Counted from the first letter of the stretch, positions 24,810 to 37,586 are shown. The stretch: 43,773 nucleotides of DNA from Deltaproteobacteria bacterium (GCA_019308685.1 JAFDHQ010000009.1:1-43773), one strand, 5' to 3'. A program made the numbers and translations. Notes: generated by a model from the letters alone, not told the origin.

Positions 24810-24880
24810 TTGCATTACGTTAATTGTTAGACTATAATAGCAATGCATTACGATTAATATCTGCTTATTATAGTATAGCA
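24810..24880 (+). promoter_or_regulatory. Promoter with direct and inverted repeats upstream of the second AAA+ gene
   Basis: A -10 box TATAAT (24833-24838) lies 17 bases after TTGCAT (24810-24815). The direct repeat TGCATTACG followed by TTAAT occurs at 24811 and again near 24845. ACTATAATAGCA (24831-24842) is inverted as TGCTTATTATAGT (24862-24874), a stem covering the -10 region. This looks like a regulated promoter, but the regulator is unknown. Confidence 0.5.
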
Positions 24881-24912
24881 ATCCTATTGAAGAAAATTGC
24901 GGGGGCCGCCAA

Positions 24913-26148
24913 ATGTTAGATGATATTTTTAAACTCAGCAGCGACTTTTTAAAAACCTTTAACAAACCATACCGACGATACTTTCTTGATAAGTACCCGC
25001 TTACAAGCAGATTTTCCATTATCATCGGCCAGCGAGGTGTCGGCAAAACCACAGCAATGATCCAAAAAATATTATCAATGAACAACGATGACATTTTTAC
25101 TAAAAATGCACTTTACGTTCCTGTTGATCATTTTGTTGTGGGCGGCCAGAGCATATATGAGATTGCCGAAGCGTTTTATAACCTTGGCGGTGAAATGATA
25201 TGCTTTGATGAAATTCATAAATATACAGGCTGGTCAGGAGAATTAAAAAGCATTTATGACAGCTTTCGGAAACTGACTATTCTTGCTTCAGGCAGTTCTG
25301 CCATGGAAATTCAAAAGGGCAGCCATGATTTGAGCAGAAGGGCTGTCGTCTATCCAATGACAGGACTTTCTTTCAGAGAATATATAGACTTGGCCGCAGA
25401 AATTAAAACGGAATCTTTCGTTCTAAAAAACCTATTAGAAGCGCACGAAAAACTTTCACACGATATTATTACAGCCACAGAAAGCAAAAAGAAGAAAATT
25501 TTAGCGCTTTTCAAAGATTATCTTCAGTTTGGCTATTTCCCCTATTTTACGGAATTTGATGATATTTCGATGTATTATATAACTCTGGAACAGGGCATCC
25601 GTACGACAATAGAAAGCGATCTTTTATCTATCTATCCCACATTAAATGGTAGCAGCATAAAGAAAATTAAAAAACTCCTTACTGTTATTGCAGAATCCGC
25701 TCCATTTACACCTGATTTGAAACGGCTCAAAAGAATTGTCGAAATCGGAGATGAACGCACGCTTAAAAATTACCTTAAATATCTTGAAGATGGAGGTGTA
25801 ATTACATCTCTCACAAAAAGTGGAAGCAGGCTTGGATCGCTGGAAAAACCGGAAAAAATTTACCTCAATAACACGAATCAAATATATGCAATAAGCAGCA
25901 AAGGTAAAGAAAACATAGGAAACATACGCGAAACATTTTTTATAAACATGCTCTCAGCGATGCATGAAGTATTATCACCCAAAAAGGGAGATTTTCTTAT
26001 TGATAATAAATATACTTTTGAAATCGGAGGCAAAAACAAAAGCTTTAAGCAGATAAAAGACATCAGCAACTCCTTTCTTGCGGTTGACGATATAGAAACA
26101 GGCATCGGCAATAAAATCCCACTGTGGTTGTTCGGGTTTTTATATTAA
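24913..26148 (+). CDS. AAA+ ATPase (DUF4143-related)
   Basis: The 411-residue protein has Walker A GQRGVGKTT (residues 39-47) and Walker B MICFDEIHK (95-103). ILASGSSAMEIQKGSHDLSR follows, then YPMTGLSFREYIDL, features of the same ATPase family as the gene at 11528. A C-terminal winged-helix-like segment (RLKRIVEIGDERTLKNYLKY) follows, and the end resembles the nuclease-like tail of that family. Two diverged members within 14 kb, both beside toxin-antitoxin genes, suggest a role in island biology, but this is not proven. Confidence 0.85.
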   Translation: MLDDIFKLSSDFLKTFNKPYRRYFLDKYPLTSRFSIIIGQRGVGKTTAMIQKILSMNNDDIFTKNALYVPVDHFVVGGQSIYEIAEAFYNLGGEMICFDEIHKYTGWSGELKSIYDSFRKLTILASGSSAMEIQKGSHDLSRRAVVYPMTGLSFREYIDLAAEIKTESFVLKNLLEAHEKLSHDIITATESKKKKILALFKDYLQFGYFPYFTEFDDISMYYITLEQGIRTTIESDLLSIYPTLNGSSIKKIKKLLTVIAESAPFTPDLKRLKRIVEIGDERTLKNYLKYLEDGGVITSLTKSGSRLGSLEKPEKIYLNNTNQIYAISSKGKENIGNIRETFFINMLSAMHEVLSPKKGDFLIDNKYTFEIGGKNKSFKQIKDISNSFLAVDDIETGIGNKIPLWLFGFLY

Positions 26149-26250
26149 ACCTAAGGGGAATCAGTTCTAAAAGAGTCAAGAGCGGCCCCCTTTTTGAGAC
26201 AAGAATAAATCCTTTGCATAATGTTTCGAATGAGCTTACAACCATAAACA

Positions 26251-26783
26251 ATGAGCAAAACGAATAGCATACCAAAAAAAGATAAAAAGCCGGCCAGCAT
26301 ATTAAAGTACTCACTGCTCCGGCAGATCGGGTATGTTCATCGTCTTTCCCGGGAACACGGTCTTTTTCTGAATGACCGTGAACTGCTGAGCTTTGATACC
26401 TGCGGGCTTCTGGAATATGTGGATATTAAAGGCCGATTGATTACATACTAAACTGAGCGTTTCAAATCTTAAAAGGAGATAATATATCTTTTAATCTTAG
26501 TGAATTATATTGATTTATATTTTTAAAATTTGAAACCCTACGGGATTGACGATCTTTATCCGCCTTAGGCGGATTACCGCATCTACTGTGTCAGATACCG
26601 TCCCGCATAGTTGACTATAGCGAAACGATATCTCCCTTGTATCTGCGGCAACCTTGTCAATCGCTCAATCCAGGTACATATAAATCCGGTGAAGCTGTCT
26701 TTGATTCAGGAATGAGGTTTGAAAAGGGTGAAGAAAACACCTATGTATGCCCTGTATGTGGTGCACCTGCCCGTGAAGGATAA
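26251..26783 (+). pseudogene. Small zinc-ribbon-like gene split by a hairpin element
   Basis: The first piece (26251-26451) gives SLLRQIGYVHRLSREHGLFL and SFDTCGLLEYVDIKGRLITY, then stops. The second piece (about 26675-26783) gives TYKSGEAVFDSGMRFEKGEE and YVCPVCGAPAREG, then stops. One cysteine remains in TCG and a CxxC in CPVCG, which could be the two halves of one zinc ribbon. A 78-bp inverted repeat (26459-26536) and about 140 further bases lie between. That both pieces belong to one gene is my inference. Confidence 0.4.
26459..26536. repeat. 78-bp inverted-repeat element
   Basis: GTTTCAAATCTTAAAA (26459-26474) is the complement of TTTTAAAATTTGAAAC (26521-26536) with one mismatch in 16. 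It is AT-rich, non-coding, and sits right after the stop of the zinc-ribbon fragment. A further short hairpin, ATCCGCC-TTA-GGCGGAT, lies at about 26558-26574. Confidence 0.6.
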
Positions 26784-26806
26784 AGATTGTTTAAAGGTTA
26801 TCTCTT

Positions 26807-26894
26807 ATGTCGATTAAACAATATTATGCCCATAGCAAAGGCGGCTGCTTGCCGGAGAATTAGCAGCCTTTGGAAGAACATCTGAGAGGTTATC
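26807..26894 (+). pseudogene. Relic of a second cas3 5' end
   Basis: The frame reads MSIKQYYAHSKGGCLPEN, a TAG stop, then QPLEEHLRGYH. Compare the start of the intact cas3 directly after it: MCEKYYAHSLPGKPKEEWQP and LQEHLENVA. The two share YYAHS, the PE-x-QPL-x-EHL spacing and the metal-binding His residues. This is a decayed N-terminus of another Cas3 HD domain, left when the present cas operon arrived or recombined. Confidence 0.7.
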
Positions 26895-31435
<4,541 letters not shown>

Positions 31436-31436
<1 letters not shown>

Positions 31437-32473
31437 TGAGCGAAACTATGAAAAACCGTTACGAGTTCGTATTGCTGTTTGATGTAAAAAATGGAAATCC
31501 AAACGGTGATCCTGATGCAGGGAATCTTCCCCGCATCGATCCTGAAACCGGGCATGGCATAGTGACCGATGTCTGTTTGAAGCGCAAAATTAGGAATTAC
31601 GTTGATTTAATTAAGGAAAATGCGGCACCTTATGAAATTCACGTGCGAGAGAGAGAATTTCTATCTGAACACCACAAACGGGCACATTTAGCTTTAGACA
31701 ATGAACGGTTATTTGTCCATGTTCCAAAAGACTTACGAAATGAGCTTGGAAATTACCAAAATTATCCTGAAGGAATGGGTTTTGAAAATGAAGGGATTTA
31801 TCTGAAGCTTAGTGTCGATTTAAATAGCAATAAAAAAGCTACTGGTAAACTCAAAGATCTTTCTGATGCTGCATTGGCAAAATTGAAAGAGTTGTTTGTT
31901 GATAGCAAGGAAGAGGTAGCCAAGAAATGGATGTGTAAAAATTTTTTTGATGTCCGAACTTTTGGCTCCGTAATGTCAACAGGAGACAAAACATGTGGTC
32001 AGGTAAGAGGTCCTGTACAACTTAGTTTTTCAAGAAGTATAGAACCGATTTTAGGGTTGGATATTGCTATGTTCCGTACTGCAGCGGTAAGGGTTGATGA
32101 GCCAACCGATAAAGGATTAGGCGCCAGAAAGTCGATTGTTCCCTATGGCCTTTACCGTGCACACGGCTTTATCTCGGCACCGCTTGCAAAACAAACCGGA
32201 TTTTCAGAGGAAGATCTGGAGTTGTTTTGGGATGCGCTGAAGAACATGTTCGATCATGACCGTTCCGCAGCCCGAGGTGAAATGGCTGCCCAAAAATTGA
32301 CTGTTTTTAAGCACGACAGTGAATTGGGAAATGCACCGGCGCACAAGCTTTTCGATCTGGTAAGAGTCGATAAAAAGGACAAATCTAAACCATGTAGAGC
32401 ATTTTCAGACTATGATGTGATCGTGGATAAAAGCGCTGTACCCCAAGGTGTTGAACTCTTGGAGCTGCTCTAA
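31436..32473 (+). CDS. cas7c: Cas7c/Csd2 backbone subunit
   Basis: The 345-residue RAMP protein begins with NRYEFVLLFDVKNGNPNGDP and DAGNLPRIDPETGHGIVTDV, the Csd2 signature. It continues with CLKRKIRNYV, FFDVRTFGSVMSTGDKTCGQ and RGPVQLSFSRSIEPI. Multiple copies coat the crRNA spacer. The start codon overlaps the cas8c stop (TAATG), with AGAGGGG upstream. After it the operon is broken by 416 bases with a higA relic. Confidence 0.96.
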
Positions 32474-32496
32474 GTCAACCGCTCCAGCGCCTTAAC

Positions 32497-32815
32497 CTAT
32501 TTTTCAAGCCGTTCGCCCAGATCCATTTTGACACGTTCGGTATCGTAATGGGTTTGGATGATAGTCCAGAATTCGACAGCAGTTCAGAAATAGCAGGCCA
32601 ATCGCAAAGCGGTGTCGGCGCTGATTCCGCTTCGGCCGTTACAAATTTTGTTGATGCGCATGGCCGGAACGCTGATATCCTTGGCCATCTGGTATTGGCT
32701 AATGACCATCGGTTTTTGAAATTCTTCGAGCAGAATTTTGCTGGGCTGAATGCTCTTCTGCGAACGGCAGTGCGCCCTGATCCATGCCTGAGCATTTATG
32801 GGTCGAAAACCTCTA
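32497..32815 (-). pseudogene. higA: HigA-family antitoxin relic (XRE) inside the cas operon
   Basis: On the minus strand the frame reads SIQPSKILLEEFQKPMVISQ, then YQMAKDISVPAMRINKICNG and RSGISADTALRLACYF. A TGA follows, then TAVEFWTIIQTHYDTERVKM. Intact HigA antitoxins have FG where the stop now lies (GGA to TGA), so this is a nonsense mutation. The RINKI segment and EFW are typical of the family. No HigB toxin gene was found. It lies in antisense between cas7c and the four-helix-bundle gene. Confidence 0.8.
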
Positions 32816-32889
32816 TACTATGAAAAGCGGAATAATGTACGAATAAATTTTGAAAAATATTAAGAACAAACAAGACGAAACAACTCAAA

Positions 32890-33468
32890 ATGACTGACAA
32901 AGAAGATTTCCCACAACTCATCCCACCTCACGGCGGGTTTCGTGAATTGCAATCCTATCAGATGGCTGAGATTGTTTACGATGCGACGGTAATGTTTTGC
33001 AACCGTTTCATTAACCGGCGCTCCCGCACCCATGATCAGATGGTGCAGGCAGCGCGGAGTGGAAAACAAAACATTGCCGAAGGCAGTATGGCCTCAGGCA
33101 CCTCCAAAAAATTCGAACTTAAGCTCATTGGGGTGGCACGGGCGAGTCTTGAAGAGCTTCTGCTTGATTTTCAGGATTATCTGCGCCAGAAGGGGTTGGC
33201 CCTTTGGGGCAAGGATCACCCGAAAGCGCGACAAGTTCGAGCACTTTGCTATCGAAAGAATAGGTCCTATTTGACCTATAAGCCCTATATCAAAGACTCT
33301 CCTCCTGAGATTGCTGCTAATACCATGGTCTGTCTGATTCACCAGACTAACTATTTGCTTGATCAACAACTAAGGGTTTTAGAAAAGGCGTTTCTGAAAG
33401 AGGGTGGCTTCACAGAAAAACTTTATCATACCCGATTACAAATGCGTAATCGGAGAAGAAAGAAATGA
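32890..33468 (+). CDS. Four-helix-bundle (suffix-domain) protein embedded in the cas operon
   Basis: The 192-residue protein belongs to the four-helix-bundle group with a suffix domain (S23-like). It has LQSYQMAEIVYDATVMFCNR, then RSRTHDQMVQAARSGKQNIA and EGSMASGTSKKFELKLIGVA, then RASLEELLLDFQDYLRQKGL. The C-terminus is basic (MRNRRRKK). Its stop overlaps the cas4 start by 4 bp (ATGA), so it is translated with the adaptation genes. Relatives include intron-associated S23 proteins and the Avd accessory protein of diversity-generating retroelements, which bind nucleic acid or partner proteins. It is not a normal type I-C gene; a role in adaptation is only a hypothesis. Confidence 0.85.
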   Translation: MTDKEDFPQLIPPHGGFRELQSYQMAEIVYDATVMFCNRFINRRSRTHDQMVQAARSGKQNIAEGSMASGTSKKFELKLIGVARASLEELLLDFQDYLRQKGLALWGKDHPKARQVRALCYRKNRSYLTYKPYIKDSPPEIAANTMVCLIHQTNYLLDQQLRVLEKAFLKEGGFTEKLYHTRLQMRNRRRKK

Positions 33469-34127
33469 ACTACACCGAAGACGAACTTATACCACTGTCA
33501 GCCTTGCAGCACCTCCTTTTTTGCGAGCGTCAATGTGCTTTGATTCATGTTGAGCAGGTTTGGGTCGAAAACCTGTTTACGGCCGAAGGCAGAATCATGC
33601 ACGAACGGGTTGATATGGGGAACAGGGAATCCAGAGGCAATATCCGCATTGAGTATGGCATGCCGTTGCGGTCTTTACGCCTGGGCTTAACCGGCAAGGC
33701 CGATGTTGTCGAATTTCACCTGTTAAATGAAGAATCATCATCTGGGAGTAAATCCAAGGGGAAGTGGAAACCGTTTCCGGTTGAGTATAAACGTGGCAGA
33801 CCCAAAAAGGATAATTGCGACAAAGTTCAGCTTTGTGCTCAGGCTCTGTGCCTGGAAGAAATGCTGAATACTGAGATTTCAGAGGGGGCGTTTTTTTACG
33901 GGAAAACCCGCCGAAGGCAGGACGTAGCATTTGACAGGGCGCTGAGGCTGGAAACAGAAAAAGCGGCAAAACGAGCACATGAACTTATTAAAGCGGGGGA
34001 AACCCCGAAACCGGTGTATTCAAAAAAATGCGATAGCTGTTCTTTTGTGGGTTTGTGCCTGCCAAAAACCATAGAAAAAAGCCGTTCTGTAAACCGTTAT
34101 CTTAAAAACGCTATACAAAAATTATGA
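33465..34127 (+). CDS. cas4: Cas4 exonuclease
   Basis: The 220-residue RecB-like nuclease has a cysteine pair near the start (LLFCERQCALIHVEQ) and a C-terminal set CDSCSFVGLC for the 4Fe-4S cluster. The nuclease residues lie in GLTGKADVVEFH (Asp) and FPVEYKRGRPKK (Glu-x-Lys), with a downstream QLCAQALCLEEM (Gln). Cas4 helps choose PAM-containing prespacers and sets their orientation. It overlaps both neighbours by 4 bp. Confidence 0.95.
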   Translation: MNYTEDELIPLSALQHLLFCERQCALIHVEQVWVENLFTAEGRIMHERVDMGNRESRGNIRIEYGMPLRSLRLGLTGKADVVEFHLLNEESSSGSKSKGKWKPFPVEYKRGRPKKDNCDKVQLCAQALCLEEMLNTEISEGAFFYGKTRRRQDVAFDRALRLETEKAAKRAHELIKAGETPKPVYSKKCDSCSFVGLCLPKTIEKSRSVNRYLKNAIQKL

Positions 34128-35155
34128 AAAAACATCTCAATACTCTTTTCGTGACCACGCAAGGAGCCTATTTGGCCAAAGAAGGCGAAACCGTTGTTGT
34201 TAAAGTGGAACGAGAAGTTCGCCTGCGTTTGCCGATACACACATTAGGAGGAATCATCTGTTTTGGGAACATAATGTGCAGCCCATTCCTAATGGGATTT
34301 TGCGCCGAGCGTGATGTGGCTATCAGCTTTTTGTCAGAGTATGGACGCTTTCTTGCAAGAGTGCAGGGGCCTGTATCAGGAAATGTGCTATTGCGGCGCG
34401 AGCAATATCGACGCGCTGATGATATGGATGTTTCTGCAAATGTTGCAAAAGCTTTAGTAATAGGCAAACTTGCGAATTGCCGAACTGTTCTGCAACGTGC
34501 CCTGAGAGATCATCCCGATAAAATAAATAAAAGGGAAGTTCAGCGGGCATCACAGCAACTCAACAGCTTATTAATAGAGTTACAATCGGATTTGCCGTTG
34601 AATGTTGTTCGGGGAATAGAAGGAAAAGCAGCACATACTTATTTTTCCGTATTTGACCATCTTATTACTTCTCAGAAAAAAGATTTTTATTTTCACGGCC
34701 GAAATCGCCGGCCCCCATTGGACAATGTTAATTGTCTGTTGTCGTTTCTGTACACGGTTTTAATGCACGATATTCGTTCAGCACTTGAATGCGTGGGTCT
34801 TGACTCAGCTGTGGGGTTTTTGCATAGGGATCGTCCAGGCCGACCGGGTCTTGCTCTTGATCTAATGGAAGAATTCCGACCGTTTTTGGCGGATCGTTTA
34901 ACGTTATCATTAATAAATCTTGGCCAGGCAAAAAATAAAGGCTTCCAAAAAAAAGAATCCGGCGCTGTCTTAATGGATGATGAAATGAGAAAAATTCTTT
35001 TGGTTACTTATCAAAAACGCAAACAAGATGAAATATTCCATCCTTTTCTTGAAGAGAAAGTTTCAATCGGTATGTTATTTCATATCCAGGCCTTATTGCT
35101 GGCCCGATATTTGCGTGGCGATATAGACGGATATCCGCCTTTTATTTGGAGATAG
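34124..35155 (+). CDS. cas1: Cas1 integrase
   Basis: The 343-residue protein has the N-terminal beta domain (MKKHLNTLFVTTQGAYLAKE) and the helical catalytic domain with VVRGIEGKAAHTYFSVFDHL (Glu), VGFLHRDRPGRPGLALDLME (His and acidic residues) and EFRPFLADR. These are the metal-binding residues for spacer integration and all are present. The ATG at 34124 overlaps the cas4 stop. It is followed by cas2 after 9 bases. Confidence 0.97.
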   Translation: MKKHLNTLFVTTQGAYLAKEGETVVVKVEREVRLRLPIHTLGGIICFGNIMCSPFLMGFCAERDVAISFLSEYGRFLARVQGPVSGNVLLRREQYRRADDMDVSANVAKALVIGKLANCRTVLQRALRDHPDKINKREVQRASQQLNSLLIELQSDLPLNVVRGIEGKAAHTYFSVFDHLITSQKKDFYFHGRNRRPPLDNVNCLLSFLYTVLMHDIRSALECVGLDSAVGFLHRDRPGRPGLALDLMEEFRPFLADRLTLSLINLGQAKNKGFQKKESGAVLMDDEMRKILLVTYQKRKQDEIFHPFLEEKVSIGMLFHIQALLLARYLRGDIDGYPPFIWR

Positions 35156-35164
35156 GATAAGATT

Positions 35165-35455
35165 ATGCTTGTGTTGGTCAGTTATGATGTTTCTACAGTT
35201 GACAAGAAAGGTCAGCGCCGATTGAGGAGGGTGGCAAAAGTTTGTCAAAATTATGGGCAACGGGTTCAGTATTCGGTTTTCGAGTGTATTGTTGACCCTG
35301 CCCAATGGACAATTATGCGTCAAAGATTGATTGATGAAATAAAGCCTGAAAAGGATAGTTTGAGATTTTATTTTCTGGGTTCAAATTGGAAGCGACGCAT
35401 AGAACATGAAGGTGCAAAGCAAACGTTCGATCAGCAAGGCCCCTTGATTATTTAA
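35165..35455 (+). CDS. cas2: Cas2 adaptation protein
   Basis: The 96-residue ferredoxin-like protein begins MLVLVSYDVSTVDKKGQRRL, with the conserved Asp at residue 8. It continues with VQYSVFECIVDPAQW and LRFYFLGSNWKRRIEHEG. Cas2 dimers bridge two Cas1 dimers in the integration complex. AGGATAAG precedes the ATG. It is the last cas gene before the leader. Confidence 0.96.
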   Translation: MLVLVSYDVSTVDKKGQRRLRRVAKVCQNYGQRVQYSVFECIVDPAQWTIMRQRLIDEIKPEKDSLRFYFLGSNWKRRIEHEGAKQTFDQQGPLII

Positions 35456-35638
35456 AATCGCTTGCGAACCTCAAGTAAACATGTTTTGCCCGGAGGGTTC
35501 GCAATAAGAGGATGCTCTGTAAAATGAGACTATTAATAATGTGCTCTTTGAAAATCGGACAAGTAAAACCTATAAAGATTATAGTCTCGCAAAAACAATC
35601 AAATAAAAGTTAATTATACAATAAGTTATAACGAAACA
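35456..35638 (+). promoter_or_regulatory. CRISPR leader
   Basis: The 183 bases between cas2 and the only repeat are AT-rich near the repeat and non-coding, as expected for a leader carrying the array promoter and integration signals. A hairpin, GCGAACC/GGTTCGC inverted repeat, lies at about 35464-35502, just after cas2. The exact promoter could not be fixed. Confidence 0.65.
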
Positions 35639-35671
35639 GTCGCTCCCCGTGCGGGAGCGTGGATTGAAAAC
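35639..35671 (+). CRISPR. Single type I-C CRISPR repeat (array reduced to one unit)
   Basis: The 33-base unit reads GTCGCTCCCCGTGCGGGAGC followed by GTGGATTGAAAAC. Type I-C repeats are 32 bases with a GCTCCC/GGGAGC stem and end in GATTGAAAC; here one extra A lies in the tail. No second copy is in the window. The next 35 bases, up to the stop of the minus-strand gene at 35707, have the length of one spacer. Confidence 0.8.
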
Positions 35672-35706
35672 AGCCATCCCATTCATTTAACAAGTAAAAT
35701 AGATAC

Positions 35707-36813
35707 TTACGTATTATTTTCGACTTCTTCCCAATAAATATCAAATCTGTCTTGAGCATGGTTTTTTAATCGATTTATCTTTTCAATATCCTTGGCCTTT
35801 TGAATCGTTTTGGATATCATCCTTAGAGAATAAAGATATTTGTTTCGCAAATCCGGTCCTGCTTTATGCTTTTTAAGATGACTTTTCATTTTTTCAATCA
35901 TATGGTCAAGCATTGTTAACACTTCAATACGATATTGCTCTGTCTTATTTTTAACAATAATATCATTATGGATTTTAATTTTTTTGTATAATTCCCATGC
36001 TTCTTCCACCATGTCATAAGGTTGAGATGTTGATAAAATTTGCTTTAGTCTGTCAAAGTCCGTTATTACATCCGGTCTGTTTTTTAATTCAGGAAGATTT
36101 TTTGTAAATTGCTCAATGGATTCGGTCAAAGTTACCCAAAAATCCAGATGCCGGGTATAAAATTCTGATAACGTCTTTACGTCATCTACCAATTTAAGAA
36201 TTGGATCACGATTAATATAAAAAGCATTTATCAAGGAAAACGAGTCGAGTTTGGCAGATATCGTGTGAATCAAAGACAGTCCACGATCTATTTGTTCTTT
36301 GCCGGGAAAATATGGCCTTTTTGCATAAGATTTAAACGTGTTAATACAACTTTCCCAATGCTTTATTTCTTCTGCTAAAAGCCGGGAAAATTCGTACTGA
36401 TCATCATAATTGTCAATAATATTCTTTCCGGACAATTTTTGATAAAAACGCTTGGCAAACTGAAAAACGAAGTCATCCACGGATTTGTTTGCTGCTATTT
36501 CAACGTGTTGATCCGGATTTTCAAGTAAAATCTTTTTGACGTTATATGGATCGAGACTTTGTTTATTTATTTTAAAATGAATTTTCAATCCTTGCGCCAG
36601 CCAAAAAATATTTTGCAAAATCAAAAATTCAGGCCATTCATGCCGTTCTTTCACATATTGAATAAATTCATCTAAAACAACCTGTCCATGTGTTTCGATC
36701 TGCCGTTTAATATAATACAACAATCGATCTTGCTGTTTTGAATGATTATTTTCAAAACCAAATGTAAGCTGGCGGGGCCCTAATTCTATATCTTTAATGT
36801 CTTGCTTTCTCAT
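35707..36813 (-). CDS. Unrecognised helical protein, possibly related to BREX BrxC C-terminus
   Basis: The 368-residue protein is almost entirely alpha-helical and charged. It has no Walker motif, catalytic triad or membrane segment that I can see. Its layout (LPYFPGKEQ-type loop, SEFYTRHLDFWVTLTESIEQ, repeated long helices, KNKTEQYRIEVLTMLDHMIE) is faintly like the C-terminal third of BrxC/PglY ATPases of BREX systems, but I cannot establish this. It reads toward the CRISPR repeat and ends 35 bases from it. No ribosome site is obvious at the ATG, so it could be the tail of a truncated larger gene. Confidence 0.45.
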   Translation of the reverse strand: MRKQDIKDIELGPRQLTFGFENNHSKQQDRLLYYIKRQIETHGQVVLDEFIQYVKERHEWPEFLILQNIFWLAQGLKIHFKINKQSLDPYNVKKILLENPDQHVEIAANKSVDDFVFQFAKRFYQKLSGKNIIDNYDDQYEFSRLLAEEIKHWESCINTFKSYAKRPYFPGKEQIDRGLSLIHTISAKLDSFSLINAFYINRDPILKLVDDVKTLSEFYTRHLDFWVTLTESIEQFTKNLPELKNRPDVITDFDRLKQILSTSQPYDMVEEAWELYKKIKIHNDIIVKNKTEQYRIEVLTMLDHMIEKMKSHLKKHKAGPDLRNKYLYSLRMISKTIQKAKDIEKINRLKNHAQDRFDIYWEEVENNT

Positions 36814-37055
36814 TAATATTAGTATCGAGAACTATTTTCGTGTAACATCTCAAGAAATTATGGAGCCGGCTCAATATCACCATATAATATATCAGAACTT
36901 ATTGAGAACTTACACAAAATAAAAGGATGAAATCCAGATTAAATTTCGTAAAAAGTCAATGCAGATTTTAGGTTGCATTATTATCGTCAAAATGAATATA
37001 GATACTCATTAATCTTTTTAAGCTATATAAAATAAACGCGGGGAAAGAAAATCTG

Positions 37056-37373
37056 ATGAATCGTAAGGACTATCTTATTGCAAAAAAACTTAAGGAAAAG
37101 CTGTCTGAAGCGGCTTTAGTTGACAACTTAACTGTTTTTGGTTCAAGAGCTAAAGGCAAGGCCGACGAATATTCTGATTTGGATGTTTCTATAGTGGTTG
37201 CTTCACTTAATAAGGAACTTAAAGAAAAAATATTAGATATTGTCTGGGAGGTCGGTTTTGACAATTTAGTAGTTATTTCAGCCATTATTTTCACTATAGA
37301 TGAAATTGAAAATTCACCTTTGCGGTCAGCTCCTATAGTAAAAAATATTCTTGAAGAAGGAGTAAGAATATGA
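37056..37373 (+). CDS. MNT-domain nucleotidyltransferase (pair 4)
   Basis: The 105-residue protein has LTVFGSRAKGKADEYSDLDV, that is GS and D-x-D with the usual ten-residue spacing, and ends with APIVKNILEEGVRI, common in this family. GGGGAAAG lies upstream of the ATG. The stop overlaps the next start (ATGA), as in HEPN/MNT operons. Its partner is truncated. Confidence 0.88.
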   Translation: MNRKDYLIAKKLKEKLSEAALVDNLTVFGSRAKGKADEYSDLDVSIVVASLNKELKEKILDIVWEVGFDNLVVISAIIFTIDEIENSPLRSAPIVKNILEEGVRI

Positions 37374-37534
37374 CGGACCGGGAAACTCTTTTCATATATC
37401 GCATAAAACAGGCAGAAGAAACTCTTTTTGATATTGAAAGTTGGCTAAAAATAAATCTTGACCATCTGCGTTACTCTGTGTCCCAAAATTATGAAAAAAA
37501 TGTCGAAAAGTTTGAACATGAAATGGGGTCGTAA
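37370..37534 (+). pseudogene. Truncated HEPN partner (pair 4)
   Basis: The 54-residue frame begins MTDRETLFIYRIKQAEETLF, the first HEPN helix (compare YR-x-x-QAEETL starts of these proteins). It loses the family pattern after about residue 30, where the conserved AYYAMF helix should be, and stops at 37532-37534. The RNase-like half is missing. Confidence 0.7.
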
Positions 37535-37586
37535 TCATATAAATCCGTATGAGGTGCATACTTGCATGTCCAAACTCACGCCATAA

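Noticed and set aside
32497-32815. In-frame TGA in the HigA-like frame as a second selenocysteine
   Set aside because: Family members have Gly (GGA) at this place, not Cys, and no matching hairpin follows. It is a simple nonsense mutation.
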